55,726 nt of DNA from positions 1 through 55,726 of the forward strand of contig JAGVEX010000016.1 of assembly GCA_020057885.1 (NCBI GenBank). The letters run 5' to 3'. Of the stretch, positions 31,113-39,683 are shown piece after piece (the first letter of the stretch is position 1; each line of letters begins with the position of its first letter). Source of the stretch: a bacterium. Lineage in GTDB: Bacteria > Patescibacteriota > Patescibacteriia > Veblenbacterales > UBA10138. The notes under the pieces are model-generated. The model saw nothing but the letters and a program-made list of their open reading frames with translations. It did no database searches and was not told the DNA's origin. Made by a program: the position numbers and the translations under genes.

Positions 31113-32267
31113 ATGGATAATAATTATATTTTAGTGCTTAATGCCGGCAGTGCGACTTTGAAATGGTCGTTATTTGAATATGATGATTTGGTTGAATTTG
31201 GTAGAGGAGTGGTAGAGCGTATCGGTAGCAAGGGTAGCTTTACTGAGTGGCGATTAAAAGGCAAAACCGCGGTTAAATACTCTTCATTTAAAGATCACAA
31301 ATCCGCTTTGACTTATGTGCTTAAAATGCTAGCGTGGCATGGCTTTGATTTGAATAGGATTAAAATAGTAGCACATCGAATTGTTCACGGCGGTAGTAAA
31401 TTTCAAGCGCCTACAAAATTAAATAGCTCTGTGTTAAAACAAATTAGCCAATACAATAATTTAGCGCCACTGCATAATCCAATTCAATTAATGGTGGCCA
31501 ACTTGGCAATTAAACTTTTACCACAAGCAAAGCCGATGGCTGTGTTTGACACAGCCTGGTTTACTAATTTACCACCTCAAGCGTGTGAGTATGCCTTACC
31601 CCAACAATTAGTTAGTAAATATAATCTCAGGCGTTTTGGTTTTCATGGTATTTCCCATTCTTATGTGGCTGGTCAGGCGGCACGCGGTTTAAATAAATCA
31701 CTTGATAATTTAAATCTCATAACTTGCCACTTGGGCAGTGGTTCTAGTATTACAGCAGTGCGTGGTGGTAGAGCAATAGACACCTCAATGGGTTTTACAC
31801 CCTTGGAGGGCTTAATGATGTGTACGCGTGCAGGCGACATTGACCCGGGAATATTACTGCATTTATTATCTCAAAAAGGTATGAATGTTAAAAAACTGCA
31901 AATAATTTTACAAAATGAATCTGGCCTTAAGGGCGTGGCAGGGGTTAGCGATATGCGTGAGGTTATGGTACGTGCTGGCTATGAGGTGCTTGGTTTTAAA
32001 GAGGGTGGCAAGATTAGTGCAGAAGATAAAAAACGAGCTGGTTTGGCTTTTAAAATGTTTCTTTATCGTGTACAAAAATATATCGGAGCTTATGTCGCCA
32101 TATTAGGACGAGTGGATGCCGTTGTGTTTACTGGAGGTATAGGAGAGCGCAACGAAGCAGTGCGTAATTTAATTATGAAAGGTTTACCTAATTTTAAAGA
32201 TATTCCTATTTTAGTCATTCCTACTAATGAGGAATTAGCTATAGCACAACAAGTGTTAATAAAATAA
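31113..32267 (+). CDS. ackA: Acetate kinase
   Basis: A 384-aa enzyme from ATG 31113 (MDNNYILVLNAGSATLKWSLFE), making ATP from acetyl phosphate. Signatures are LNAGSATLK (substrate Asn), HRIVHGGSKF, the FDTAWFTNLPP catalytic Asp loop (normally FDTAFH), RRFGFHGISHSYV, THLGxGxS-like CHLGSGSSITAV, and FTGGIGER at the nucleotide site. The upstream in-frame leader is AT-rich and not conserved-looking. It forms the Por-PduL-AckA route to acetate. Confidence 0.95.
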   Translation: MDNNYILVLNAGSATLKWSLFEYDDLVEFGRGVVERIGSKGSFTEWRLKGKTAVKYSSFKDHKSALTYVLKMLAWHGFDLNRIKIVAHRIVHGGSKFQAPTKLNSSVLKQISQYNNLAPLHNPIQLMVANLAIKLLPQAKPMAVFDTAWFTNLPPQACEYALPQQLVSKYNLRRFGFHGISHSYVAGQAARGLNKSLDNLNLITCHLGSGSSITAVRGGRAIDTSMGFTPLEGLMMCTRAGDIDPGILLHLLSQKGMNVKKLQIILQNESGLKGVAGVSDMREVMVRAGYEVLGFKEGGKISAEDKKRAGLAFKMFLYRVQKYIGAYVAILGRVDAVVFTGGIGERNEAVRNLIMKGLPNFKDIPILVIPTNEELAIAQQVLIK

Positions 32268-32272
32268 TTTAT

Positions 32273-32893
32273 ATGAATGAACGCATGGGCACTGTGCCAG
32301 GAACAGTAATTCACGAAGGACAAGTACAAAACGGTTCCAGTATGGTAGCGGTTATTAAGGGTGTAGTAAGCGGCGAGGTGGAAATTAAAACAGCTGGTTT
32401 GGTGGTGGCTATTTCGGGTGGGGGAAAATTACCGCAATCTGATCCTATTTGTTATGAAGCACAAAAATTAGCCACTGGTGTAGCGGCACGCGGTGGTGTT
32501 TTGGTTAATGGTGGTGAAAATGGTGGCACCATGTTGGCTGTTACTGAAGTAGAGCCAGATATTACCTTGGGGGTGGTTTGCCCTTATCACGAATCCATAC
32601 ATTTTGGCACCAAAGCTACAGTAAACTCTTACCAAACACGTAAAACTATAATTTCTATTATGCCAGTTGTTGTGGTTTTTCCAGGCCAAGTCGGTACTTT
32701 GGATGAATTAATAATGGCTATAGGTTGGATAAAATCATTGTCAAAACAAAATACTGAACCGCCCAAATTATGGGCGCATCAGTATTGGTGGGATGTTTTA
32801 GATTTATTACACAACAAAGGAACAATACAAGATAATGTTTGGGATAAAATTAATCGTTTTAATGAAGTAGATGAAATCCTCGTTACATTTTGA
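32273..32893 (+). CDS. LOG/TIGR00725-like Rossmann protein (possible nucleotide phosphoribohydrolase)
   Basis: A 206-aa protein related to the lysine-decarboxylase-like/LOG superfamily: AISGGGKLPQSDPICYEAQKLATGVAARGGVLVNGGENGGTMLAV, then PVVVVFPGQVGTLDELIMAIGWIK, equivalent to the LOG motif PGGxGTxxE. The second Gly of PGG is Gln and the catalytic Arg/Glu set is partly changed, so activity on nucleotides is uncertain. It starts 5 bp after ackA and overlaps the second PfkB gene by 23 bp. If active it would release ribose 5-phosphate from nucleotides. Confidence 0.75.
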   Translation: MNERMGTVPGTVIHEGQVQNGSSMVAVIKGVVSGEVEIKTAGLVVAISGGGKLPQSDPICYEAQKLATGVAARGGVLVNGGENGGTMLAVTEVEPDITLGVVCPYHESIHFGTKATVNSYQTRKTIISIMPVVVVFPGQVGTLDELIMAIGWIKSLSKQNTEPPKLWAHQYWWDVLDLLHNKGTIQDNVWDKINRFNEVDEILVTF

Positions 32894-33857
32894 TAAAAAA
32901 CAGAATGCTTATATTAATATAAAGCGAGTCATAGTTTATGGCTCGTTGGCTTATGATAGAGTGATGGATTTTCCAGGTAAGTTTCGTGATAATTTTTTGC
33001 CAGATAAACTGCATCTTATAAACGTATCCTTTGCTGTACCTAAACTCACAGAGAATTTTGGCGGTACTGCAGGCAACATCGCTTACAATTTATCTCTTTT
33101 GCGTGCCAGGCCGATTATTTTGGCGGAGGCTGGCAATGATTTTATTAAATATTCCAAATGGCTGGTCCAGTTAAAAATAGAAACAAAGCATATTTATTCA
33201 GTCAAAGATTTGCCCACAGCTTCGGCTTATATTATTACTGATAAAGAAGATAATCAAATTACAGGATTTTATTCTGGCGCTATACAAAAGCACTACCCTA
33301 GTTTTTCAGACGATATTTTTAAAAACGCTTTAGTTATTATTTCACCAGGTAATTGCAGAGATATGTCTACACTCGTGAAAATTTGTTTTAAAAAACAAAC
33401 TCCTTTTATATATGACCCCGGCCAACAAATTCCCCATTTAACCAAAAATGAGCTTGCATATGGTGTAAAAAATAGTTTGGTATTTATTGGTAATGATTAT
33501 GAGATAAGTTTAGTGGCGCATATATTAAAAATTAGCGAACAAACTCTTATTCAGCGTGCAAATATATTAATTAAAACTTTGGGCGCAAAAGGCTCAGAAA
33601 TTTGGCATAAGGGTAAGTGTATAAAAATTCCGGCTTTTAAGCCACGACAGGTGATTGATCCGACTGGCGCAGGCGATGCTTATCGTGCTGGTTTAGCAAT
33701 GGGTTTATTGCGCCATTGGCCGATTACTAAAATTGGTCGTTTTGTCTCTTTAGTAGCTTCATATGCCGTGGAACAATATGGCACGCAAAAACATAAATTT
33801 ACTCAAACAGAATTAGAGCAACGGTATTCAAAACGTTTTAAAGAGAATTTATTTTAA
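32871..33857 (+). CDS. PfkB-family carbohydrate/nucleoside kinase, second copy
   Basis: A 328-aa ribokinase-fold kinase with VIVYGSLAYDRVMDFPGKF, LTENFGGTAGNIAYNLSLL and DPTGAGDAYRAGLAMGLL. The GGTAGNIAYNLSLLRA form is typical of CPR/archaeal adenosine- or nucleoside-kinase-like proteins. It overlaps the LOG-like gene and is clearly divergent from the first PfkB copy (29508), so the two probably act on different substrates. Confidence 0.92.
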   Translation: MKSSLHFDKKQNAYINIKRVIVYGSLAYDRVMDFPGKFRDNFLPDKLHLINVSFAVPKLTENFGGTAGNIAYNLSLLRARPIILAEAGNDFIKYSKWLVQLKIETKHIYSVKDLPTASAYIITDKEDNQITGFYSGAIQKHYPSFSDDIFKNALVIISPGNCRDMSTLVKICFKKQTPFIYDPGQQIPHLTKNELAYGVKNSLVFIGNDYEISLVAHILKISEQTLIQRANILIKTLGAKGSEIWHKGKCIKIPAFKPRQVIDPTGAGDAYRAGLAMGLLRHWPITKIGRFVSLVASYAVEQYGTQKHKFTQTELEQRYSKRFKENLF

Positions 33858-33887
33858 CTAAAGGTTAAAAACCTGTATAATAATCTT

Positions 33888-34154
33888 ATGAGTAACAAAT
33901 CATTAAAAATAGAAATTATTACCAAGATGAGCGAGTTAGCAACTGCCGGTTTTGGCTTAGTAGCCGCTTTGGCTTGGAACGATGCCATTCAATCGCTATT
34001 TAAAGAACTGTTTGGTTCGCAATCGGCCGTGTGGGCCAAGTTTGCTTATGCGGTAATAGTTACCGCGTTAGTAGTATTGGTTATTATTAAACTTGGAAAT
34101 ATTTTAAACAAACTTAAAGAAAATAATAATGGAGAGCAAAATAAACAATCTTAA
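33888..34154 (+). CDS. DUF5654 family membrane protein
   Basis: An 88-aa protein with two hydrophobic stretches (about 18-33 and 48-70). The motif EIITKMSELATAGFGLVAALAWNDAIQSLFKELFG is the DUF5654 hallmark. The family is small and common in CPR and archaea, without known function. A TATAAT box lies 15 nt before the ATG. Its C-terminus overlaps the oxidoreductase alpha gene by 26 bp, so they are coupled. Confidence 0.85.
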   Translation: MSNKSLKIEIITKMSELATAGFGLVAALAWNDAIQSLFKELFGSQSAVWAKFAYAVIVTALVVLVIIKLGNILNKLKENNNGEQNKQS

Positions 34155-35919
34155 TTGGAAAATAGGAGGTGAGGCTGGCTATGGCATTGCTTCGGCTGGC
34201 GAGATTTTTACTTATGCTTGCGCTCATGGCGGCTTGAAAACTTTTACTTATTTAGAATATCCCTCTTTAATTCGCGGCGGGCATAATACCTATCAGGTTT
34301 TAGTGCGCGAGAATAATGTACAATCGCACTCGGCGCGAGTTGATTTGTTAGTTGCACTACACAAGCAAGCCATAGATAAAAATTTAAATGAATTAGTATC
34401 GGGCGGCGGTTTGATTTTTGATGTAGATAACAGTAAAATGGCTGACTTTAAATGTCTGCGCCAAGATATACACTGTTTTCCTATACCACTTGAAACTTTG
34501 GCCAAGCAAGCTGGTGGCGAAAAAGTAATGCGCAATATGGTGGCGGTGGCCGCCTCGCTCGCTTTAGTACAATTTCCCTTTGCATATTTAACTGAACTTA
34601 TAACCCGAGTTTTTAGTAAAAAAGGAGAAAAAATTGTTGAACTCAATATCGCGGCGGCTAAAGCTGGTTATGATTATGTAGAACAAAATTTTGCCGGTAA
34701 GTTTGGTTATAAATTACAAATCAAGCCAGAATCAGGTAAGCGATTATTAATAAATGGCAATGAGGCTATTGCTATGGGTGCTATTAAAGCCGGGCTTAAG
34801 TTTTTTGCAGCTTACCCCATGACCCCAGCAAGTTCTATTATGCAATATCTAGCTAATAATGAGCGTAAATATAATCTGATAGTTAAACAAACAGAAGATG
34901 AAATCGCGGCTATGAATATGATAGTCGGCGCTGGTTTTGCTGGCGTACGCACCATGACAGCCACCTCGGGCGGCGGTTTTGCTTTAATGACAGAGGCTTT
35001 GGGACTCTCTGCTATGGTTGAATCGCCAACTGTAATTGCCTTAGTACAGCGTCCTGGGCCTGCCACAGGGCTTCCTACCTGGACAGAGCAGGGTGATTTG
35101 CGTTTTGCCTTGCATGCGGCACAGGGCGATTTTCCGCGCGTGGTATTGGCGCCAGGCGATCCAGAGGAATGTTTTTATATGACTTTCCAAGCTTTTAACA
35201 TTGCGGATAAATATCAACTGCCGGTAATTATTTTATCTGATAAATATTTGGCTGAAGCGCGCCAAACCTTGCCTTATTTTGAAACATCTGATTTGAAAAT
35301 TGAAAGAGGGGGATGGGCCAATGTTTCCGGGTTAGGAGCTAATGAACGTTTTGATAGATATGTTGATACTCCAACTGGCGTATCCCCGCGGGTTATGCCT
35401 GGTACTCCGGGCGGAGTTTTTATAGCTAATAGTGATGAACATGAACTTGATGGTTTGGATAATGAGGAGGCGGAAAATAGAAAAATGATGATGGATAAAA
35501 AAATGCGTAAACTTCAGTTTATAAAAAATGATATGCCAGAGCCAGTGAAACTTTATGGCCCCAAAGAGGCAGATGTTACGATTGTGGGTTGGGGTTCAAC
35601 CAAAGGTCCGATACTTGAGGCTATGAAAATGATTGAGAGCGAGCCTATGAAGGCGAAGCCCGGTACCGAAACGCGTAGCGGGTCTGGTACTCGGGTAAAT
35701 TTTTTACAAATTAAACTTTTAAGTCCGTTTCCTGTAAAAGAAGTTGATGCTATTTTGCGGCAAGCTAAGAAGAGGGTATTGGTGGAAAATAACTTTTCTG
35801 GTCAACTTGGAGGATTAATCCGCGAGAAAACTGGTATTGATATAACTGAAAAGTTATTGAAGTACGACGGCCGGCCAATACATCCGGAGGAAGTGGTAGA
35901 TAAAATTCAATCCATATAA
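34129..35919 (+). CDS. 2-oxoacid:ferredoxin oxidoreductase, fused gamma-alpha subunit
   Basis: A 596-aa protein. The N-terminal gamma domain (about 5-190) has WKIGGEAGYGIASAGEIF and YPSLIRGGHNTYQV. The alpha domain from about 205 has NGNEAIAMGAIKAGLKFFAAYPMTPASSIMQYLA, KQTEDEIAAMNMIVGAGFAGVRTMTATSGGGFALM and GPATGLPTWTEQGDLRFA. The fusion is usual in KorA/PorA-type enzymes. Pyruvate is the likely substrate, given pduL-ackA. Between KMIESEP and VNFLQIKLLSPFP an extra GTETRSGSGTR segment is encoded by a palindromic repeat (35657-35698). Confidence 0.93.
   Translation: MESKINNLNWKIGGEAGYGIASAGEIFTYACAHGGLKTFTYLEYPSLIRGGHNTYQVLVRENNVQSHSARVDLLVALHKQAIDKNLNELVSGGGLIFDVDNSKMADFKCLRQDIHCFPIPLETLAKQAGGEKVMRNMVAVAASLALVQFPFAYLTELITRVFSKKGEKIVELNIAAAKAGYDYVEQNFAGKFGYKLQIKPESGKRLLINGNEAIAMGAIKAGLKFFAAYPMTPASSIMQYLANNERKYNLIVKQTEDEIAAMNMIVGAGFAGVRTMTATSGGGFALMTEALGLSAMVESPTVIALVQRPGPATGLPTWTEQGDLRFALHAAQGDFPRVVLAPGDPEECFYMTFQAFNIADKYQLPVIILSDKYLAEARQTLPYFETSDLKIERGGWANVSGLGANERFDRYVDTPTGVSPRVMPGTPGGVFIANSDEHELDGLDNEEAENRKMMMDKKMRKLQFIKNDMPEPVKLYGPKEADVTIVGWGSTKGPILEAMKMIESEPMKAKPGTETRSGSGTRVNFLQIKLLSPFPVKEVDAILRQAKKRVLVENNFSGQLGGLIREKTGIDITEKLLKYDGRPIHPEEVVDKIQSI
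35657..35698. repeat. Palindromic repeat inserted in frame in the oxidoreductase alpha gene
   Basis: CCCGGTACC near the left end and GGTACTCGGG at the right form an imperfect inverted repeat around a GC-rich centre (GAAACGCGTAGCGGG). It is GC-rich against an AT-rich gene and encodes PGTETRSGSGTR, a low-complexity stretch relatives lack in the alpha-subunit C-terminal domain. Confidence 0.6.
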
Positions 35920-35936
35920 ATCTTGATAATAACTTT

Positions 35937-36638
35937 ATGGCCTTGCAGCAAAATCAAATAGAACAATTAAAGAAGTATATTTCTGATTCTTTTCTTGCTG
36001 GTCAGAATAAGGAACAAATTAGGACAAATTTACGCACCGCTGGTTGGGAAGATATTGATATTGATTTAGTATTTGATGATAAAAACCCTAAGAGATCGGG
36101 GAAAAAATATTATTTTGGTATGACTGGGAGAACTTTCTTACTTTTTATTGCTATCGTATTATTTTTCATGTTAGGGAGTTTTTCTACACCAAATAATTAT
36201 CAAATATTTAATGTTATTTCATTGATTTTTTCTAGTATTTTTTTGGTTGTAGCTTCTTATGTAGTGGTGAAATTATTACGTTCAACTTTACCTAATTTTA
36301 GTTTGCTAAAAACTAAAAAGGGGTTGCTATACTTGCTTAGCCAATTGTTGCCAAGCCTTATTTCATTGTTTTTGATTAGAGTGTTTGGTGAAATCGTGAG
36401 TGAGAATTTTTGGATTCACGTTTTTCCTGGAGATATACTAGGTATAGGGCCAATATTTGTTATTTTAATTGGTAATCTGCTTTTTTCTATGATGATTGTT
36501 GGAATATTAAACAGGTTGTGGACAGTATCACTACCAGAGGTCAGATCAACAAAGTGGTTTTGGACCATGGTGTTATTAGAAAATTGTTTATTTTATGGTT
36601 TTGTTGTGACTGCTTCATATTTGAATATTTATATTTAG
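35937..36638 (+). CDS. Hypothetical membrane protein between the oxidoreductase subunit genes, 233 aa
   Basis: The N-terminus QIEQLKKYISDSFLAGQNKEQIRTNLRTAGWEDIDIDLVFD is a small helical module (roughly Y/I..SL..G.....IR..L...GW....I...F) that precedes membrane parts in many CPR proteins. Five or so membrane helices follow from about residue 62 (FLLFIAIVLFFMLGSF) to the end. It lies between alpha and beta genes with gaps of 17 and 4 bp, so it is cotranscribed. Whether it anchors the enzyme or is a passenger is unknown. Confidence 0.72.
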   Translation: MALQQNQIEQLKKYISDSFLAGQNKEQIRTNLRTAGWEDIDIDLVFDDKNPKRSGKKYYFGMTGRTFLLFIAIVLFFMLGSFSTPNNYQIFNVISLIFSSIFLVVASYVVVKLLRSTLPNFSLLKTKKGLLYLLSQLLPSLISLFLIRVFGEIVSENFWIHVFPGDILGIGPIFVILIGNLLFSMMIVGILNRLWTVSLPEVRSTKWFWTMVLLENCLFYGFVVTASYLNIYI

Positions 36639-36642
36639 TGTT

Positions 36643-37530
36643 ATGTCCACCACCAAAGATTTTGAAACTAAACAATTTCCCACCTGGTGCCCCGGGTGCG
36701 GTGATTTTGGTATTTGGACAGCCTTAAAAAACGCTTTTGTAGCGCAAGGGCTGGAACCACATCAGATTGTGACTGTTTTTGGTATTGGCTGTTCTGGCAA
36801 CATGGCATCTTTTCTTAATACTTATGGTTTTCACGGGCTTCATGGTCGCAGTATTCCAGCAGCTACTGCTATTAAACTGGCTAATAATAAATTACAAGTA
36901 GTGACTGTAGGGGGTGATGGCGATGGTTATGGCATTGGTTTAGGGCATACTATTCACGCTATGCGCCGAAATGTGGATATGACTTATGTGGTGCACGATA
37001 ACCAAATTTATGGGCTTACCAAAGGCCAAGCCTCGCCAACATCAGAAAAAGGCGTTACCACCAAATCCACGCCGTTTGGTTTAATAGAAACTCCACTTGA
37101 TCCAATTGCTATGGCTATAAGCGTTGGCGCAACTTATGTGGCGCGCGGTTTTGCCGGCAACACCAAACAACTAACAGAACTTATTGTGGGCGCTATGAAA
37201 CATAAAGGTTTTGCCTTGGTTGATGTATTACAACCATGCGTAACTTTTAATCATCATAATACATTCCACTGGTTTTATGATCGGGTTTATGAATTAGAAA
37301 AAGAAGGCCATAATCCAAAAGATAAACAAGCCGCTTGGACGCGTGCTATGGAATGGCCCACGCCACTAAAAATTGACGAGAGCAGGGTAGACAAAATTCC
37401 CACGGGATTGTTCTATGTGGAGGACCGAGCAACCTACGAAGATGAATTGCCACAGATAGCAGAGAAGCCGTTAGTAGAGCACCCACTTGATAATATCGAC
37501 ATTACTCCTTTAATGGAAACCCTGAGTTAG
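36643..37530 (+). CDS. 2-oxoacid:ferredoxin oxidoreductase, beta subunit
   Basis: A 295-aa thiamine-diphosphate subunit. TWCPGCGDFGIWTAL and FGIGCSGNM with a later LQPCVTF supply the cluster cysteines; GGDGDGYGIGLGHTIHAMRRNVDMTYVVHDNQIYGLTKGQASPTS is the TPP/Mg site. No separate ferredoxin-like delta subunit is adjacent. Together with the alpha subunit it would oxidise pyruvate (or another 2-oxoacid) to acyl-CoA with ferredoxin as acceptor. Confidence 0.95.
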   Translation: MSTTKDFETKQFPTWCPGCGDFGIWTALKNAFVAQGLEPHQIVTVFGIGCSGNMASFLNTYGFHGLHGRSIPAATAIKLANNKLQVVTVGGDGDGYGIGLGHTIHAMRRNVDMTYVVHDNQIYGLTKGQASPTSEKGVTTKSTPFGLIETPLDPIAMAISVGATYVARGFAGNTKQLTELIVGAMKHKGFALVDVLQPCVTFNHHNTFHWFYDRVYELEKEGHNPKDKQAAWTRAMEWPTPLKIDESRVDKIPTGLFYVEDRATYEDELPQIAEKPLVEHPLDNIDITPLMETLS

Positions 37531-37552
37531 TTTGGAAATTTTATACAAATGG

Positions 37553-37585
37553 AAAAGGAGAGCCTGCAATTTGAGCTCTCCTTTT
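37553..37585. terminator. Bidirectional terminator after the fermentation island
   Basis: AAAAGGAGAGC (37553-37563) and GCTCTCCTTTT (37575-37585) form a perfect 11-bp stem with A/T flanks usable in both directions. Confidence 0.88.
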
Positions 37586-37853
37586 AGTATAATTTTTGAT
37601 TTTTTTCTTTAGGCAGGCGTGCCAGCAGTGAAAAAAGCCATACGACCAACGTGGTTATTAAAACTTGAGCAATTTTTTCGCTCCAACTTGGCACTTCAAT
37701 ACCGCCTGTTAAACCGCCGGCAATCACACCGCAAATTATAAATCCCCATCTAATTCGGGGATATTTATTAGCAAAGAAAACTATCAGATAATAAATCGAG
37801 GTGAATACGGCGGAAAATATTATATTAGCAATGTTAAATACTGTAAGGTTCAT
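37584..37853 (-). CDS. Hypothetical membrane protein, 89 aa, three helices
   Basis: Not recognised. Helices at about 6-27 (IANIIFSAVFTSIYYLIVFF), 36-50 (GFIICGVIAGGLTGG) and 61-79 (IAQVLITTLVVWLFSLLA), with a basic tail. It has a GAGG ribosome site 5 nt from ATG, its own minus-strand promoter at 37890-37917 and shares the terminator of the beta-subunit gene. Confidence 0.7.
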   Translation of the reverse strand: MNLTVFNIANIIFSAVFTSIYYLIVFFANKYPRIRWGFIICGVIAGGLTGGIEVPSWSEKIAQVLITTLVVWLFSLLARLPKEKNQKLY

Positions 37854-37889
37854 TTTTTCCTCTTTGATTAGTTGTTTTGATTTTATATA

Positions 37890-37917
37890 ACCTTAATACA
37901 AATACAGCTTTTGTCAA
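37890..37917 (-). promoter_or_regulatory. Promoter of the 89-aa membrane gene
   Basis: On the minus strand TTGACA (37917-37912), 16 bp, TAAGGT (37895-37890), about 36 bp before the ATG. Confidence 0.6.
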
Positions 37918-37945
37918 GCCTTGGTTTTTCCAGTAAAATAGATTT

Positions 37946-39673
37946 GTGATTACTAAAAATTGGCAAATAGCCGAGTTAATTAATAAAGATGTTTTAGGGT
38001 CGTGGCCGGAAATCGACCCCGTTTTGTTGCAGCTTTTGTGGAACAGGAATATTCGTACCCAAGAAGCGATTGATGAATTTTTAAATCCCGATTGGAGCCA
38101 GGATGTGCACGATCCGTACTTGTTTAGAGATATGAAAAAGGCAGTAGAGCGAATTTATGAAGCTGTTGGCGCCAAGCAAAAAATAGGTATTTTTGGCGAT
38201 TATGATGCCGATGGCGTTTCGGCCGCGGTAATGCTGGCCACTACGCTAAAAAAATTAGGCGCTATTCCGGAAGTTTATTTGCCTCATCGCGAGCGCGAGG
38301 GGTATGGAATAAATAATGAGGCTATTAAATATTTAGCAGATAAGGGCGTTGAACTTCTCATAACTTGTGATTGTGGTATTGCCAACGTAAGCCAAGTAGC
38401 TTATGCGAATAGTTTGGGTTTAGTGCTAATTATCACTGATCATCACCAACAGCAAGCTGAATTACCGCCAGCTTACGCTATTTTACATTGCGGGTTGGAG
38501 GACGAAACATATCCTTTTAAATATCTCTCGGGCGGGGGAGTAGCTTTTAAATTGGTGCAGGGATTATTGCGCTACGAAGGTTGCCACTTGAGTAAACAGG
38601 AGGGTGAAGCTTGGGAAAAATGGTTGCTGGATTTAGTGGCAATTTCCACTGTTGCCGATATGGTGCGCTTAGTTGGTGAGAATCGTACTTTAGCTCTTTA
38701 TGGTCTTAAAGTATTGTGTAAAACACGCCGGTTGGGTTTGCGTAAAATAATAGAGGTTGCTGGTTTGAGATTTGATAATTTGGGTACTTACTCTATAGGT
38801 TTTCAAATAGCGCCACGCATAAATGCTGCTGGACGTATGGATCATGCCAACGCGGCTTATGCTTTGCTTGTTTCGGAAAATGCCACTGAGGCAGAGGAGC
38901 TGGCGCGGGCGCTTAATTTAACAAATTCGGAAAGGCAAAAAGTAACAGAAGAAATGCTGCAAACCGCTCGTTTGCAAATTGGTGAATTAAAACCGGAACA
39001 ATATTTCGTGCACGCTTTTGAACCTTCGTGGCAGCTTGGTATTGTTGGTTTGGTGGCTGGTAAATTGGTGCAGGAATACAATAGGCCGGCTTTAGCAATG
39101 TGTCAGATAGGGGATAAAATTTGCGGTTCAGGGCGAAGTGGCGTGGGGAATTTTGATTTAGCCGCCGCGCTTAAAGAGTGTCAGGAACATCTTATAACTT
39201 GGGGCGGGCACAAAGAAGCGGCTGGTTTTTCACTGGGTAAAGACAAATTAGAAGAGTTTTTAAAAGCTTTTACCAAAATAGTCAAACGTGAATTAAAAGG
39301 GATTAATCTGGCGCCAATATTGAATATTGATTTACCATTAAAATTAAATCAAGTGGATTGGTCGCTTTATGAACAGGTTGAAAAAATGGAACCTATTGGG
39401 CAACTTAACCCAACACCTAAATTTGTATCTTATGGTCTAAATGTAGCCGGGTTAATACCAGTTGGTAGTACAGGTCAGCATTTGCGATTAGTGCTGGAAG
39501 GCGACGGCTTAAGCCGTAAATTTATTTTATTTAGACAGGGTGACGCGAGCACGCAATTTAGAATAGGTGACGCAGTTGATGTAGTATATGAAGTGGGGGT
39601 AAACGAATGGAATGGCAATAGAGAGTTGGAGCTTAAGCTAGTTGATATTAAACTAAGTAAGGATAAAGAGTAA
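37946..39673 (+). CDS. recJ: Single-stranded-DNA-specific exonuclease RecJ
   Basis: A 575-aa 5'-3' exonuclease of the DHH family. IGIFGDYDADGVSAAVML (DHH motif I), ITCDCGIAN, LIITDHHQ (the DHH box), SGGGVAFKLVQGL and the DHHA1 part SGRSGVGNFDLAAAL...WGGHKEAAGFSL are present, followed by the OB-fold domain. The start GTG 37946 is chosen from the frame and the N-terminal WQIAELINKDVLGSWPEIDPVLLQLLWNRNI typical of RecJ; no Shine-Dalgarno is visible. The RNase H gene follows after 10 bp. Confidence 0.96.
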   Translation: MITKNWQIAELINKDVLGSWPEIDPVLLQLLWNRNIRTQEAIDEFLNPDWSQDVHDPYLFRDMKKAVERIYEAVGAKQKIGIFGDYDADGVSAAVMLATTLKKLGAIPEVYLPHREREGYGINNEAIKYLADKGVELLITCDCGIANVSQVAYANSLGLVLIITDHHQQQAELPPAYAILHCGLEDETYPFKYLSGGGVAFKLVQGLLRYEGCHLSKQEGEAWEKWLLDLVAISTVADMVRLVGENRTLALYGLKVLCKTRRLGLRKIIEVAGLRFDNLGTYSIGFQIAPRINAAGRMDHANAAYALLVSENATEAEELARALNLTNSERQKVTEEMLQTARLQIGELKPEQYFVHAFEPSWQLGIVGLVAGKLVQEYNRPALAMCQIGDKICGSGRSGVGNFDLAAALKECQEHLITWGGHKEAAGFSLGKDKLEEFLKAFTKIVKRELKGINLAPILNIDLPLKLNQVDWSLYEQVEKMEPIGQLNPTPKFVSYGLNVAGLIPVGSTGQHLRLVLEGDGLSRKFILFRQGDASTQFRIGDAVDVVYEVGVNEWNGNRELELKLVDIKLSKDKE

Positions 39674-39683
39674 ATATTATTTT

